Positions 24,552 to 34,249 of a DNA stretch of 53,152 nt are shown one piece after another. Numbering within the stretch: position 1 is the stretch's first letter; the number at the start of each line of letters is the position of its first letter. The translations under genes and the position numbers were made by a program. The DNA lies in assembly GCA_029260515.1 (NCBI GenBank), contig JAJDDC010000072.1:1-53152 (forward strand), in the 5' to 3' direction. A model generated the notes under the pieces. The model was not told where the DNA came from. It saw only the letters and a list, made by a program, of their open reading frames with translations, and made no database searches. This DNA is from Phycisphaerales bacterium (GTDB lineage: Bacteria > Planctomycetota > Phycisphaerae > Phycisphaerales > UBA1924).

Positions 24552-26078
24552 TCAACCCAGGCCATACGCCGGGCGGATCCGCGACTCGAGGTGGCGGACG
24601 AGCGGGTCGGGCTCGGGCGGGCGCCCGGTGGTCCGCTCGATCAGTTCGACGGCCGGGTACCGGCGCCCGTGCGCGTGGATGTTCTTGCGCAGCCAGTCGA
24701 GCAAGGGCGCGAACTCGCCCTTGGCGAACCCGTCCTCGAGACCGGGCAGGTCGGCCTTGATCGTCTCCCAGAGCTGCGAGGCGTAGATGTTGCCCAGGGT
24801 GTACGTGGGGAAGTAGCCGAGCAGGCCGGCGGACCAGTGGACGTCCTGGAGGCACCCGCGGGCGTCGTCGGGCACGTCGAGCCCGAGCATGGACTTCATC
24901 CGTTCGTTCCATGCCCCGGGCACGTCGTCCACGGACAGGTCGCCACGGATCAGCGACCGCTCGAGCTCGAAGCGGAGCATGACGTGCAGGTTGTACGTCC
25001 CCTCGTCGGCCTCGACGCGGATCAGGCTCGGCTCGCACGTGTTGACGGCGCGCGTCATGTCCTCGGGCGAGAAGGCGCCCAGCGCGCCGCAGAACGCCTG
25101 GTTGGCGATCGGCAGGAGCCACCGCCAGAAGCTCAGCGAGCGTCCGACGAGGTTCTCCCACATGCGCGACTGGCTCTCGTGCATGCCCAGACCGGCGCTG
25201 TGGGCCAGGGGCGTGCCGTAGTGCGGCCCGGACTTGGGCAGGCCCTGCTCGTAGAGCCCGTGCCCGCCCTCGTGCATCGTGCCGTAGAGCGCGTCGGTGA
25301 AGTGGTCCTCGCGGTAGCGGGTGGTCAGTCGCGTGTCGCCCGGGCCCACACCCTCGCAGAACGGGTGTGTCGTGACGTCGAGGCGCCCGGTGTCGAGATC
25401 GAAGCCGATGGCCTTCAGGACGCGCTGGCCCAGGTCGTGCTGGGCTGTGGTCGGGGCGTGGATCCTGCGCGGCGCGTCGTCGGGCTTCGTGCCGTTGGTC
25501 TGCACGTCCCGGATGAAGGCGCCGAGCCGCTCGCGCAGGGGGGTGAACACCGCCTCGATCTGGGCGGCCTTGGCGCCCGGCTCGTACTCGTCGAGCAGCA
25601 CGTCGTACAGCTCGTCGCCCCCGCCGATGCACTCGGCCTTGCGACGGCTCAGGTCCACGACCTTGCCCAGCCAGGGCTTGAATGACGCGAAATCCGACGC
25701 CTTGCGCGCGCCCTTCCACGCCTGCTGCGCCCGCGAACAGGTGCTCGCGATCTCCTCCACAAGCTCCGCGGGGACCTTCACCTCGCGGTCGTAGTCGCGG
25801 CGCATCTCGCGGACCGAGGCGGCGAGACGGTCGTCGCCCGCGACCGAGGCGTCTGCCTCGCACGCCGCGATCAGCTCGCCCACACGCGGGCTCGTGTCGC
25901 GCTCGTGGACGAGGCGGGCGAGCAGGCCCAGCTGGGCGGCCCGCCCAGCGCCCGCGCCCACGGGCATGTATGTCTCCTGGTCCCACATCGCCAGGGCGCC
26001 GACGGACGTGAGTGTCGCGGCCTCGCTGCGGAGGGCGGCGAGGTCGGTGTAGGCGGCGCTCGGCGCGGTCATGGGCAT
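24552..26078 (-). CDS. Carboxypeptidase Taq (M32) family metallopeptidase
   Basis: A 508-residue M32 zinc carboxypeptidase that trims C-terminal residues from peptides. The metal site is HEGGH (His269, Glu270, His273), with Glu301 in GMHESQSRMWEN as third ligand. The family's other signatures are present, such as FCEGVGPGDTRLTTRY and ADEGTYNLHVMLRFELE. There is no signal peptide, so it is cytoplasmic. The ATG at 26078 has AGGAG eight bases before it; a second ATG lies six bases further in. Length is normal. Confidence 0.93.
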   Translation of the reverse strand: MPMTAPSAAYTDLAALRSEAATLTSVGALAMWDQETYMPVGAGAGRAAQLGLLARLVHERDTSPRVGELIAACEADASVAGDDRLAASVREMRRDYDREVKVPAELVEEIASTCSRAQQAWKGARKASDFASFKPWLGKVVDLSRRKAECIGGGDELYDVLLDEYEPGAKAAQIEAVFTPLRERLGAFIRDVQTNGTKPDDAPRRIHAPTTAQHDLGQRVLKAIGFDLDTGRLDVTTHPFCEGVGPGDTRLTTRYREDHFTDALYGTMHEGGHGLYEQGLPKSGPHYGTPLAHSAGLGMHESQSRMWENLVGRSLSFWRWLLPIANQAFCGALGAFSPEDMTRAVNTCEPSLIRVEADEGTYNLHVMLRFELERSLIRGDLSVDDVPGAWNERMKSMLGLDVPDDARGCLQDVHWSAGLLGYFPTYTLGNIYASQLWETIKADLPGLEDGFAKGEFAPLLDWLRKNIHAHGRRYPAVELIERTTGRPPEPDPLVRHLESRIRPAYGLG

Positions 26079-26114
26079 AACACGATCTCCTCGGAACTTG
26101 TCGCGTGCGGGAGT

Positions 26115-26492
26115 CTACGACGCGCCGGGCGCCCCGCCCGTGTACTCGCACAGATAGAGCGGGTTGTCGTCCGGGTCGGTGAACGAGGCGATACGGACCG
26201 GACCGTCGTCCGAGATCGGGCCCGCGAAACGCACGCCCGCCCGCGTGAGGTCCGCGACCGCCTTGTCGATGGGCCGGTCGGCGTAGAAGCCGATCGATAC
26301 CGATCCGCGCCCGCCCGGGGGTGACGCGTCGGACCTCGGATGCAGCCCGATCGTGAGCCCGCCGGGCGCCGAGACCTGGGCCCACGTGCCCGAGACGTGC
26401 ATCCCCGGCTCGAGCCCGAGCGTCTTGGTGTAGAACGACCAGGCGCGATCAAGGTCGGCGACATACAAGGTCACGATTCCCGAACGGATCAT
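26115..26492 (-). CDS. VOC (glyoxalase/bleomycin-resistance) superfamily protein
   Basis: A 125-residue protein made of two beta-alpha-beta-beta-beta units: MIRSGIVTLYVADLDRAWSF opens the first and SVSIGFYADRPIDKAVADL the second. FTDPDDNPLYLCEY is the usual C-terminal strand with a metal-binding Glu candidate. Members include glyoxalases, dioxygenases and drug-binding proteins; the activity here is unknown. The start at 26492 has AAGGGGG upstream. It sits 23 bases after the terpene-cyclase-like gene and 36 bases before the carboxypeptidase gene, all on the minus strand. Confidence 0.85.
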   Translation of the reverse strand: MIRSGIVTLYVADLDRAWSFYTKTLGLEPGMHVSGTWAQVSAPGGLTIGLHPRSDASPPGGRGSVSIGFYADRPIDKAVADLTRAGVRFAGPISDDGPVRIASFTDPDDNPLYLCEYTGGAPGAS

Positions 26493-26515
26493 GGCAAGCC
26501 CCCTTCCCGCAATGA

Positions 26516-27706
26516 TCAGTCCGCGCCCGTGGCGATCTGCAGGGCGATCAAGGCGTACGCGGTGATCAGCGTGCGGTCGCCCTCCATCCACCGCTCGTGC
26601 CTCACCTCGAAGCCGCCGTCGTCGGCCTGCAGCCCGGCGAGCGTGTCGATCAGTTCTTCGCGCCAGTCGTGTGTCACGCTCTCGCCGGTCTGCGCGTCGG
26701 CCGTCTCGATCGTGTCCTCGCCCCACGCGTCGAGCGCGCGGGCGAGCGCGAGGTAGTAGTAGTACAGCCCCTGGTCGCCCAGGCCCGGGTTCTGTCCGAG
26801 CGTGTAGTGCTCGCCGATCCAGCGCCGGGCGGCGGCGACGCGCGGGTCGTCGCGCGCGAGGTCGGCGTAGATCATGCTCTTGAAGCCGGTGTACGTCATC
26901 GAGCCGTACGCCCGCAGCCTCGTCACGCCCGGGGCTTCCTCGAACTCGCCCGCCTGCGATTGGCCCGCGACGCCGTCGATGCTCTCGCGGTCGGGGACGG
27001 TTGCGTAGATGAACCCGCCCTGGTCGGAGCCGTCGGCGTAGGGCATGTCGTTGGTCGCGTCGTTCATCTGCGTGCGAGAGAGGAACACCATCGCCCTCTG
27101 GACCGCCTCGTCGTCGGCGCTCACACCCGTGTCGTGCAACGCCTGGAGGAAGAACCCGAGGTTCGACAGGTCCGGGCGACCGTGGCGCCCGTAGCCGACA
27201 CCGCCGAAATACGGGTGCGACTCGTCCACCGGCTCGTTGAAGTCGGGCGCCTCTGGCGAGGACGCGTCTGTGCCGTGGTACTGGAGGCCGCGGAGCAGCG
27301 ACCGCCCTCGGGCGATCGCCTCGCCCGCCCGCGCGTCGTGGACGAGCGCCAGCGCCGAGAGGCAGACCGCGGTGTTGTAGTTGGGCAGGACGCCGTCGTA
27401 GATCCCGCCGTCGCTCTGGCGGAACGACAGGACGTAGTCGAGCCCGCGCCGCACGCCCGGGTCGCGTGCGTCGATCCGCGGGTCCATGAGCATGCCGGTG
27501 AGCACGAGCCCCGAGACCGCCGGGAAGTTGGGCCCGTCGTCGTTGTGCGACCACCCGCCCGTGGCCTGGTCCTGCTGGGCGCGGAGGAACGCGACGGCGT
27601 CGGCGGCCATCGCCCGCCCCCGGGCGTGGTGCGCCTCGTCGATCGCCGACGCGGGCGCCGCCAGCAAAGCGACCGACACGAGGGCACACTCCAACAAAGT
27701 TCTCAT
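26516..27706 (-). CDS. Secreted terpene-cyclase/prenyltransferase-fold (alpha-toroid) protein
   Basis: A 396-residue protein with a signal peptide (1-21) and a squalene cyclase-like alpha/alpha barrel. QW-like repeats are visible: AFLRAQQDQATGGWSHN, VLSFRQSDGGIYDG, FLSRTQMNDATNDMPYADG and LAGLQADDGGFEV. I do not see the DXDD acid motif of squalene-hopene cyclase in its usual place, so catalysis on terpenes is doubtful. Planctomycetes carry many secreted members of this fold whose role is unknown. The ATG overlaps the rsmE stop as ATGA and GAGGAGG lies just upstream, so translation is coupled to rsmE. Confidence 0.8.
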   Translation of the reverse strand: MRTLLECALVSVALLAAPASAIDEAHHARGRAMAADAVAFLRAQQDQATGGWSHNDDGPNFPAVSGLVLTGMLMDPRIDARDPGVRRGLDYVLSFRQSDGGIYDGVLPNYNTAVCLSALALVHDARAGEAIARGRSLLRGLQYHGTDASSPEAPDFNEPVDESHPYFGGVGYGRHGRPDLSNLGFFLQALHDTGVSADDEAVQRAMVFLSRTQMNDATNDMPYADGSDQGGFIYATVPDRESIDGVAGQSQAGEFEEAPGVTRLRAYGSMTYTGFKSMIYADLARDDPRVAAARRWIGEHYTLGQNPGLGDQGLYYYYLALARALDAWGEDTIETADAQTGESVTHDWREELIDTLAGLQADDGGFEVRHERWMEGDRTLITAYALIALQIATGAD

Positions 27707-28449
27707 GCCTCGACCTCCTCGCTCGTGTACCGGCCCGGAGCAGGCGAGGTCGCGTCGCGCATGAGCAACGCCCCCGCAGCGACCGCCGCCGTCTCGATCC
27801 GCATCGTGTGCGGGCCCAGGCGGACCGCCCGCGCCCCCCGCTCGGCCGCCAGCGACAGCTCCCCCTCCGTCAGCCCGCCCTCGGGCCCGACGATCACGCT
27901 GATCGCCCCCGGCGACGGGCTCGGCGCCGGGCCGCCAGCGCCGTCGCAGACGAACACCGCCGTGTCCTTCCCCGCGTCCAGAGACTCGCCGAGCGTGCAT
28001 GATTCCCCGATCTGCATCACCCACGCCCGCCCGCTCTGCTTGGCCGCCTCGATCGCGACGCGGCGGAGGCGGTCGAGCTTCGCCCCGCGCGGCTCGACGA
28101 CGGACCGCTCGGCGTTCAGCGGGCGCCACGAGGCGACGCCGAGCTGGGAGAGCTGGTCGATCATCGACGACACGCGGTCACCCTTGGGGACGGCAGAACA
28201 GATCGCCACGCGCGGGACCGCCCGCTGGTGACGGGCGACAGGCCCGGACAGCTCGGCCTCAAGCCACCGCCCGCGTCCGTCCGCGCCCGCGAGACGCGCC
28301 CGTGTGACCGCCCCAGCCCCGTCGAACAGCTCGAGCGCGTCGCCCTCCCGGGCCCGTCGGACCCGCAGCGCGTGGTGTGCCTCCTCGCCCTCGACACGGA
28401 TGGTCGGGCCGCCGTCGAGAACGCCGGTTTCGACGTAGATCCGGTGCAT
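27703..28449 (-). CDS. rsmE: 16S rRNA (uracil1498-N3)-methyltransferase
   Basis: A 248-residue SPOUT methyltransferase that methylates U1498 of 16S rRNA. The trefoil-knot motifs are VGPEGGLTEGEL (187-198) and LGPHTMRIETAA (211-222). The N-terminal PUA-like domain covers residues 1-70, including HHALRVRR. Start MHRIYVETG at 28449 has GGAGGAT upstream. Length is normal. It is the first gene of the set running through the terpene-cyclase-like, VOC and perhaps M32 genes. Confidence 0.93.
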   Translation of the reverse strand: MHRIYVETGVLDGGPTIRVEGEEAHHALRVRRAREGDALELFDGAGAVTRARLAGADGRGRWLEAELSGPVARHQRAVPRVAICSAVPKGDRVSSMIDQLSQLGVASWRPLNAERSVVEPRGAKLDRLRRVAIEAAKQSGRAWVMQIGESCTLGESLDAGKDTAVFVCDGAGGPAPSPSPGAISVIVGPEGGLTEGELSLAAERGARAVRLGPHTMRIETAAVAAGALLMRDATSPAPGRYTSEEVEA

Positions 28450-28581
28450 TCGGACGCCGATCCTCCGGGACGTAGGGACTCGGGGGAGGATACGGGGGCC
28501 CCAGGGGCGATTCGCCCGCCCCCTGCTTGAGTTCTGGGGCATGCGGTCCGATCATGCCCGCCGAGAGGGGCCCTCGCACGG

Positions 28582-29916
28582 ATGGCGGACGCCGCGGACA
28601 AGCCGACCGAGCCGATCGACGCGGGAAGCGAGCTGGAGAGCCTTCGCGCGCAGCTCGACACCGAAGTCAGCGCCGAGCTTGACGCCGCCACCGATTCACC
28701 GACCACCCAGGACGAGAGCGCCCCGGACCAGGCCACACCAGCCCGGGCGGGCCATGAAGAGTCGGGGCAAGACGCGATCGACTCGGTCGATCAGGTTTCG
28801 GGCGATCTGGACGAGCTGACCGCGGCGATCGACGAGCTGCTCCAGGCCAACCCCGGCACGCCGCCCGGGTCGTCCACGACCGACGAGGCGCCGCCCGCCG
28901 AGGCCATCGCGGCCGACACCGCCGAGAGCGCGGCGCTCGAAGAGGAGATCGGCGAGCTCACCGAGAGTGTCGAGGACCTGCTGGCGGAGGCGGCCGACGC
29001 CGCCCTGGGCGCCGGCGCGCCCGGCGAGGACCTCACCGACCTGCCGAGCGCCGACCCGATCGCCGAACCCGCCGACACCATCGACGAGCCCGCACGCGAC
29101 GCCCCGGGGCACGACGAGACGGTGATCGCCGAGCCGGCCGACACCGCGACCGACGCGCTCGAAGGCGCGCTTGGCGGGGCGGACACGGACGACTCGCCAG
29201 ACTCCGAGCGCGTCGCCGAGCCCGCGGACCACGCGCCGTCGGCGCCCGTCATCACCGAACCGCCCGCCGCCGCGTCGCCCGCGATCGAGCCCGACGAGCT
29301 CGACGCCGAGCTGGCCGCGGTCAGCGACGCGCTGATGGAGCAGGACCGGATCGAGCCCGAGGTCATCGAAGCGCCGCACCCGCTGGGAGAGGAGCCGCCC
29401 GAGCCGGCGGACGACGAGGATCCCCAGGCCGAGGACGCGGACCCGGACGCGTATGGCGCCGAGCAGCCTGTGTCGGCGGACGAGGCGCCCCTGGCCGAGT
29501 CAGAGCCCGACGAACCGGCGCCCGAGGTGTCCGCCCCGAGCCCCCAGCCGGCGCCCGCGAGCGAGTTCGCCGAGGCGCCCGTCGCGGCGGGCGCCGAGAC
29601 GCTGCCCGAGCGCGTCCGCGCCGTCGCGGTGCAGGTCTGGGCCCGGCTCGCGCCGTTGGCGGGCTTGGCGGCGCCGCACGCGGCGACGCTCGTGCTCGCG
29701 CTCTCCAAGCCCCTGGAATCGCGCCCGGCCCGCCTGCGTCAGACGCTCGGCTGGCTGGCGATCTACTCAGCGTTCATGTGCGCCTGCGTGTGGGTCTACA
29801 TCGCGGTCATCCGCCAGGCGCCCGCGCCGATGAACGACGCCCGCCCCGCGGGCGTCGTCACGCCCGACGGACCCGCAAACGCGGCGTCGGCTCGCGTCGG
29901 CTCGGTCGAAGACTGA
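28582..29916 (+). CDS. Acidic, disordered protein with one C-terminal transmembrane helix
   Basis: A 444-residue protein of very biased composition. Residues 1-340 are mainly Glu, Asp, Ala and Pro, with short helical stretches (for example AALEEEIGELTESVEDLLAE) that could form coiled coils. Residues ~345-395 are basic/hydrophobic. One transmembrane helix follows (about 396-415, WLAIYSAFMCACVWVYIAVI), then a short tail. There is no signal peptide, so the long acidic part probably stays in the cytoplasm, tethered by its C-terminus. No family recognised. It is divergent from rsmE and convergent with the peptidase gene. Confidence 0.75.
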   Translation: MADAADKPTEPIDAGSELESLRAQLDTEVSAELDAATDSPTTQDESAPDQATPARAGHEESGQDAIDSVDQVSGDLDELTAAIDELLQANPGTPPGSSTTDEAPPAEAIAADTAESAALEEEIGELTESVEDLLAEAADAALGAGAPGEDLTDLPSADPIAEPADTIDEPARDAPGHDETVIAEPADTATDALEGALGGADTDDSPDSERVAEPADHAPSAPVITEPPAAASPAIEPDELDAELAAVSDALMEQDRIEPEVIEAPHPLGEEPPEPADDEDPQAEDADPDAYGAEQPVSADEAPLAESEPDEPAPEVSAPSPQPAPASEFAEAPVAAGAETLPERVRAVAVQVWARLAPLAGLAAPHAATLVLALSKPLESRPARLRQTLGWLAIYSAFMCACVWVYIAVIRQAPAPMNDARPAGVVTPDGPANAASARVGSVED

Positions 29917-29937
29917 GCACCGACACCCGCCTGCGAC

Positions 29938-31140
29938 TTACCCGTCACCAGGCGATTGAGCGGGCCCAGTGTCCGTGTCCGCGTTCTCGCCCTGATCGGG
30001 CTCTTCTGCGCCGGAGTCGTCGTTCGTCTCGAGCGACCCGCGCCACGACGTGTCCAGCTCGTCGAACCCGACGCCCAGCGCCCGGCGTGTCGCGATGTCG
30101 AGGTCCTCGCCCGCCGCGAGCATCGCGATCCAGTCGTTGCGGGCGCCGTCGCCGAAGCGTTCGGTGATGTAACGGAGCATGTGCCAGCCCTGGACGTACA
30201 CCCACTGGGCGTACATCCCCGCCTCGCCGCGGAAGTCGTCGAGCTGGTCCCACGCCTTGAGGGCGCCCTTGTCGGCCCAGCCCCGGACCATCCGCGCCCG
30301 GGCGCCGGACGTGTGCCCCGCGACCGTGTCGGCGGCCAGCTCCGCGACGCCCTCGAGCGCCCACCACGGCGCGTCGTCCACGCGCTCGCCCAGCACGAAC
30401 GTCGCGACGTGCCCGTACTCGTGTGCGAGCAACCGACGCAGATTCCGCGCCTTGAGCGAGGGACCGGCCAAGAGCTTGATCGCCTCGCCCGGCTCGTTCC
30501 ACCCGCCCAACGGGTCTTCATAACTGAGATAGATGGAAGCCTGGAGGTGCTCCATCGTGGGGTAGACCTTGACCTGCACCTCGCGGTCGTTCGTGATGCC
30601 GAACATCGCGTCCACACGCTCACGCACCGACGGCAACACCTCGACGATCTGCAGCGCCACGCTCTCGAGCCCCTCGGGCGCCATCGCCCGGCACGGCGCG
30701 CCGTGCCGATCGTCGCGCACGACCGTCCAGTACTCGCCCGCGTAGAACCACACGCCGTCGGCGTGCCCCGCGGGCGTGAACCGGGCCCTGAACCGCACGT
30801 CCTTGCGGGGCTCGAACTCGCCCAGGCGCCAGCGCATCCGCACCTCGCCCACCGCCCAGCCGTGCTCCGAGACCACCAGCCCGCCGGGGTCCGAGAGGGT
30901 GAGCTCGAACTCGTGCACCGGGTGATCGCGCAGGTCCGCGGCCCAGTTGCGCTGCTCGGTCAGGTACGCCACGTCGTCGGGCGCGATGTGCGAGAGGTAG
31001 TCGCCGATGTCCTCGGCCTCGACCGCCTCGGACATCTCGGCGAGCAGGGCCCGGATGCCGGCCAACGCCGCGGCATCGTCGCCGGCATGAGCAGCGCCGA
31101 CACTACCAATTGCCAGTATGGCCAGGCTAACTCTCATCAT
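29938..31140 (-). CDS. Secreted gluzincin-like metallopeptidase (peptidase MA-like)
   Basis: A 400-residue protein with a signal peptide (1-19). Residues ~22-145 form an NTF2-like domain. The protease-like part has HEYGH (His240, Glu241, His244) in RRLLAHEYGHVATFVLG and the glutamate Glu263 in WWALEGVAELAA, the pattern of the MA-like gluzincins. The C-terminal ~30 residues are acidic and disordered. The start overlaps the end of the upstream membrane gene by 14 bases; a second ATG three bases on is equally possible. The substrate is unknown. Confidence 0.8.
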   Translation of the reverse strand: MMRVSLAILAIGSVGAAHAGDDAAALAGIRALLAEMSEAVEAEDIGDYLSHIAPDDVAYLTEQRNWAADLRDHPVHEFELTLSDPGGLVVSEHGWAVGEVRMRWRLGEFEPRKDVRFRARFTPAGHADGVWFYAGEYWTVVRDDRHGAPCRAMAPEGLESVALQIVEVLPSVRERVDAMFGITNDREVQVKVYPTMEHLQASIYLSYEDPLGGWNEPGEAIKLLAGPSLKARNLRRLLAHEYGHVATFVLGERVDDAPWWALEGVAELAADTVAGHTSGARARMVRGWADKGALKAWDQLDDFRGEAGMYAQWVYVQGWHMLRYITERFGDGARNDWIAMLAAGEDLDIATRRALGVGFDELDTSWRGSLETNDDSGAEEPDQGENADTDTGPAQSPGDG

Positions 31141-31744
31141 CTTTGAGTTTGGCTATGGCGAGCAACGCCTCTTTTTCTTCCGATGAAATGCAATCGCGAC
31201 TTGCCATCGCGATCAGCAACCGATTAACAGCTTCAATTCGAGGCCGCCAATTCTCGCGAATCTCGGTCTGCTTCGCCTTGCGCTGCGATTGATCCGGAGT
31301 GTTCGCCTTGTTGAGTCGATCTCTGAAGATCCGCCGCAACTCGTTCCTCCGGTTCACGAGTTCCATGAACCCGTTGATAGTCGATGTACGATCCGCGATT
31401 CGAACTTGCTCTCGAAGCTGAACTTCTTGCTGCGCGTTCACCTCACGAGCAAGCTCCATTTCACTGACCGCTGCCCGGAGCTCCTTGCGCTGCAGCTCTA
31501 GCTCTTCCTTCTGCAACAGCAGTGTTACTACGAGCAAGACAGTCGTCACAATCGAAGCAAATGCGGCAAGATGACCGCCCCAGAAATCGCCTTGCTGTGC
31601 CCGCTCCTCCCAAGTCCCTCCGAAGAAGGCGTCAACCAATGTAATGACCACACCGAATGCCGCTGAGAATCCCAGAGCGAATCCAAGCGCCCACAGGGCT
31701 CGGGAGTACCTGTGCCGCGAATCGCTTTCGTGTTCGGCAACCAT
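31127..31744 (-). CDS. Low-GC two-helix/coiled-coil membrane protein, PutAbiC-like N-terminus
   Basis: A 205-residue protein. Transmembrane helix 1 is at ~17-40 and helix 2 at ~57-77. Between them is QGDFWGGHLAAF, and after helix 2 comes a charged coiled coil (LQKEELELQRKELRAAVSEM, 78-118). The GDF-GG motif, second helix and Q-EEL-RKEL coiled coil resemble putative phage abortive-infection (PutAbiC-type) membrane proteins; this is recalled from family patterns, not searched. Base composition is out of line with neighbours: a hand count of 31141-31200 gives 29 G/C of 60, against 41 of 60 at 30961-31020. It sits between asnS (24 bases upstream) and the peptidase gene (14-base overlap), which suggests acquisition by transfer. 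Confidence 0.75.
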   Translation of the reverse strand: MVAEHESDSRHRYSRALWALGFALGFSAAFGVVITLVDAFFGGTWEERAQQGDFWGGHLAAFASIVTTVLLVVTLLLQKEELELQRKELRAAVSEMELAREVNAQQEVQLREQVRIADRTSTINGFMELVNRRNELRRIFRDRLNKANTPDQSQRKAKQTEIRENWRPRIEAVNRLLIAMASRDCISSEEKEALLAIAKLKDDES

Positions 31745-31752
31745 GCGGACCT

Positions 31753-31758
31753 ATTGTA
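31753..31758 (-). promoter_or_regulatory. Candidate -10 (TACAAT) for the low-GC membrane protein gene
   Basis: On the minus strand TACAAT (five of six matches) ends eight bases before the ATG at 31744. It would give a nearly leaderless transcript independent of asnS. No -35 is clear; its position falls on the asnS stop codon. Confidence 0.45.
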
Positions 31759-31768
31759 GCGAGACGCG

Positions 31769-33187
<1,419 letters not shown>

Positions 33188-33267
33188 CGGCGTCCCTCGT
33201 GTCGCCCACGTCGGAGCGCTGGCGATGGTAGCCGCGGCGGCGTGTTTCCGGGGCGATCCGGTGGGCG

Positions 33268-34149
33268 TCAGTACCGGATGCCGTTGATCCAGCCGTGCTT
33301 GCGCAAGACCCGGCGTTGATCCCACCAGTACAGCGAGCGGTAGACCCAGCCCGAGCCGCCCATGACCTGGGCGTAGACGTTGATCGCGACAAAGTCATCG
33401 TTGTCCTGCAGTTCCTCACCCCGCTCGCCCGAGGCGACGGGGAACAGCTGCGTCGAGGCGTCGAGCAGCAGGATCCACGACCGCCCCTTGTGGCGTGAGG
33501 ACAGCTGGTCGGCGTTGCCCCACAGGCCGTCGGGCACGCCCGAGTTGTACCAGTACGTGCTCTCCTCGACGAACACGGGCGGGCGGCGGAACGCGACGAG
33601 CTGCTCGTCGGCCTGGTCGGGGTTGATGATCACCACCGGCCCCGTCCCGCCCGGGAACCCGCCGCCGACCCGGTCGAGGTAGTAGACGCGCTTCTCCAGG
33701 TCGATCCGCGCCCCCTGCATGCCCGCGATGAACGTGTAATCAAAGTCCACGTCCCCGCTCGTGAAACCCGTCTGCGAGTGGTCCTGCCCGTCGGCGCTGC
33801 GGCGTTTGTTCTTGGGGCAGCCCAGCACCTCGTGCGTGTTGGTCACATAGTCGTAGACCGGCCCGACACCCCAGCGCCCGGTGTCGGCGTGCCAGCGCCG
33901 GGCCCAGTTGCTGATGGGCGTGTTGACGTTCTCGTACGACGCCGCCCAGATCTGCTCGTCGTGGTCGTCTGCGTAGATCGTCGTCGCGACCCCCAGCTGA
34001 CGCAGGTTGCTGGCGCAGACCGTCGTGTACCCCGACTCCCTGGCCGCGCTCAGCGAGGGCAGCAGGATCCCGATCAGCAGCGCGATGATCGCGATGACCA
34101 CCAGCAGCTCGATGAGCGTGAACGCGCGGCTCGGGCGTCTGGCGGGCAT
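33268..34149 (-). CDS. Prepilin-type protein with degenerate H-X9-DG motif
   Basis: A 293-residue pseudopilin-like protein. The leader MPARRPSRA is followed by [18 protein letters not shown]. The C-terminal signature reads [12 protein letters not shown]: His, nine residues, then Asp-Ala where the family usually has Asp-Gly. GAGG five bases before the ATG at 34149 supports the start; the open frame extends to 34287 but that part overlaps the rlmN promoter region. [17 protein letters not shown] segment resembles others of the family. Function unknown; it is exported and membrane-held by the N-terminal helix. Confidence 0.88.
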   Translation of the reverse strand: MPARRPSRAFTLIELLVVIAIIALLIGILLPSLSAARESGYTTVCASNLRQLGVATTIYADDHDEQIWAASYENVNTPISNWARRWHADTGRWGVGPVYDYVTNTHEVLGCPKNKRRSADGQDHSQTGFTSGDVDFDYTFIAGMQGARIDLEKRVYYLDRVGGGFPGGTGPVVIINPDQADEQLVAFRRPPVFVEESTYWYNSGVPDGLWGNADQLSSRHKGRSWILLLDASTQLFPVASGERGEELQDNDDFVAINVYAQVMGGSGWVYRSLYWWDQRRVLRKHGWINGIRY

Positions 34150-34249
34150 GAGACCTCGTCGGGATCGGGCAAGGCGGGGGCTCGGCGGCGAGGGCCGAGC
34201 GACCGCCCAGCATACCATCCGCCCGGACACCCTCCGAGCGCCGATCGCG

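Noticed and set aside
27121..27687. Several Arg/Thr/Ser-rich open frames opposite or beside the terpene-cyclase-fold gene
   Set aside because: Low-complexity translations with no motif; typical shadows in GC-rich DNA.
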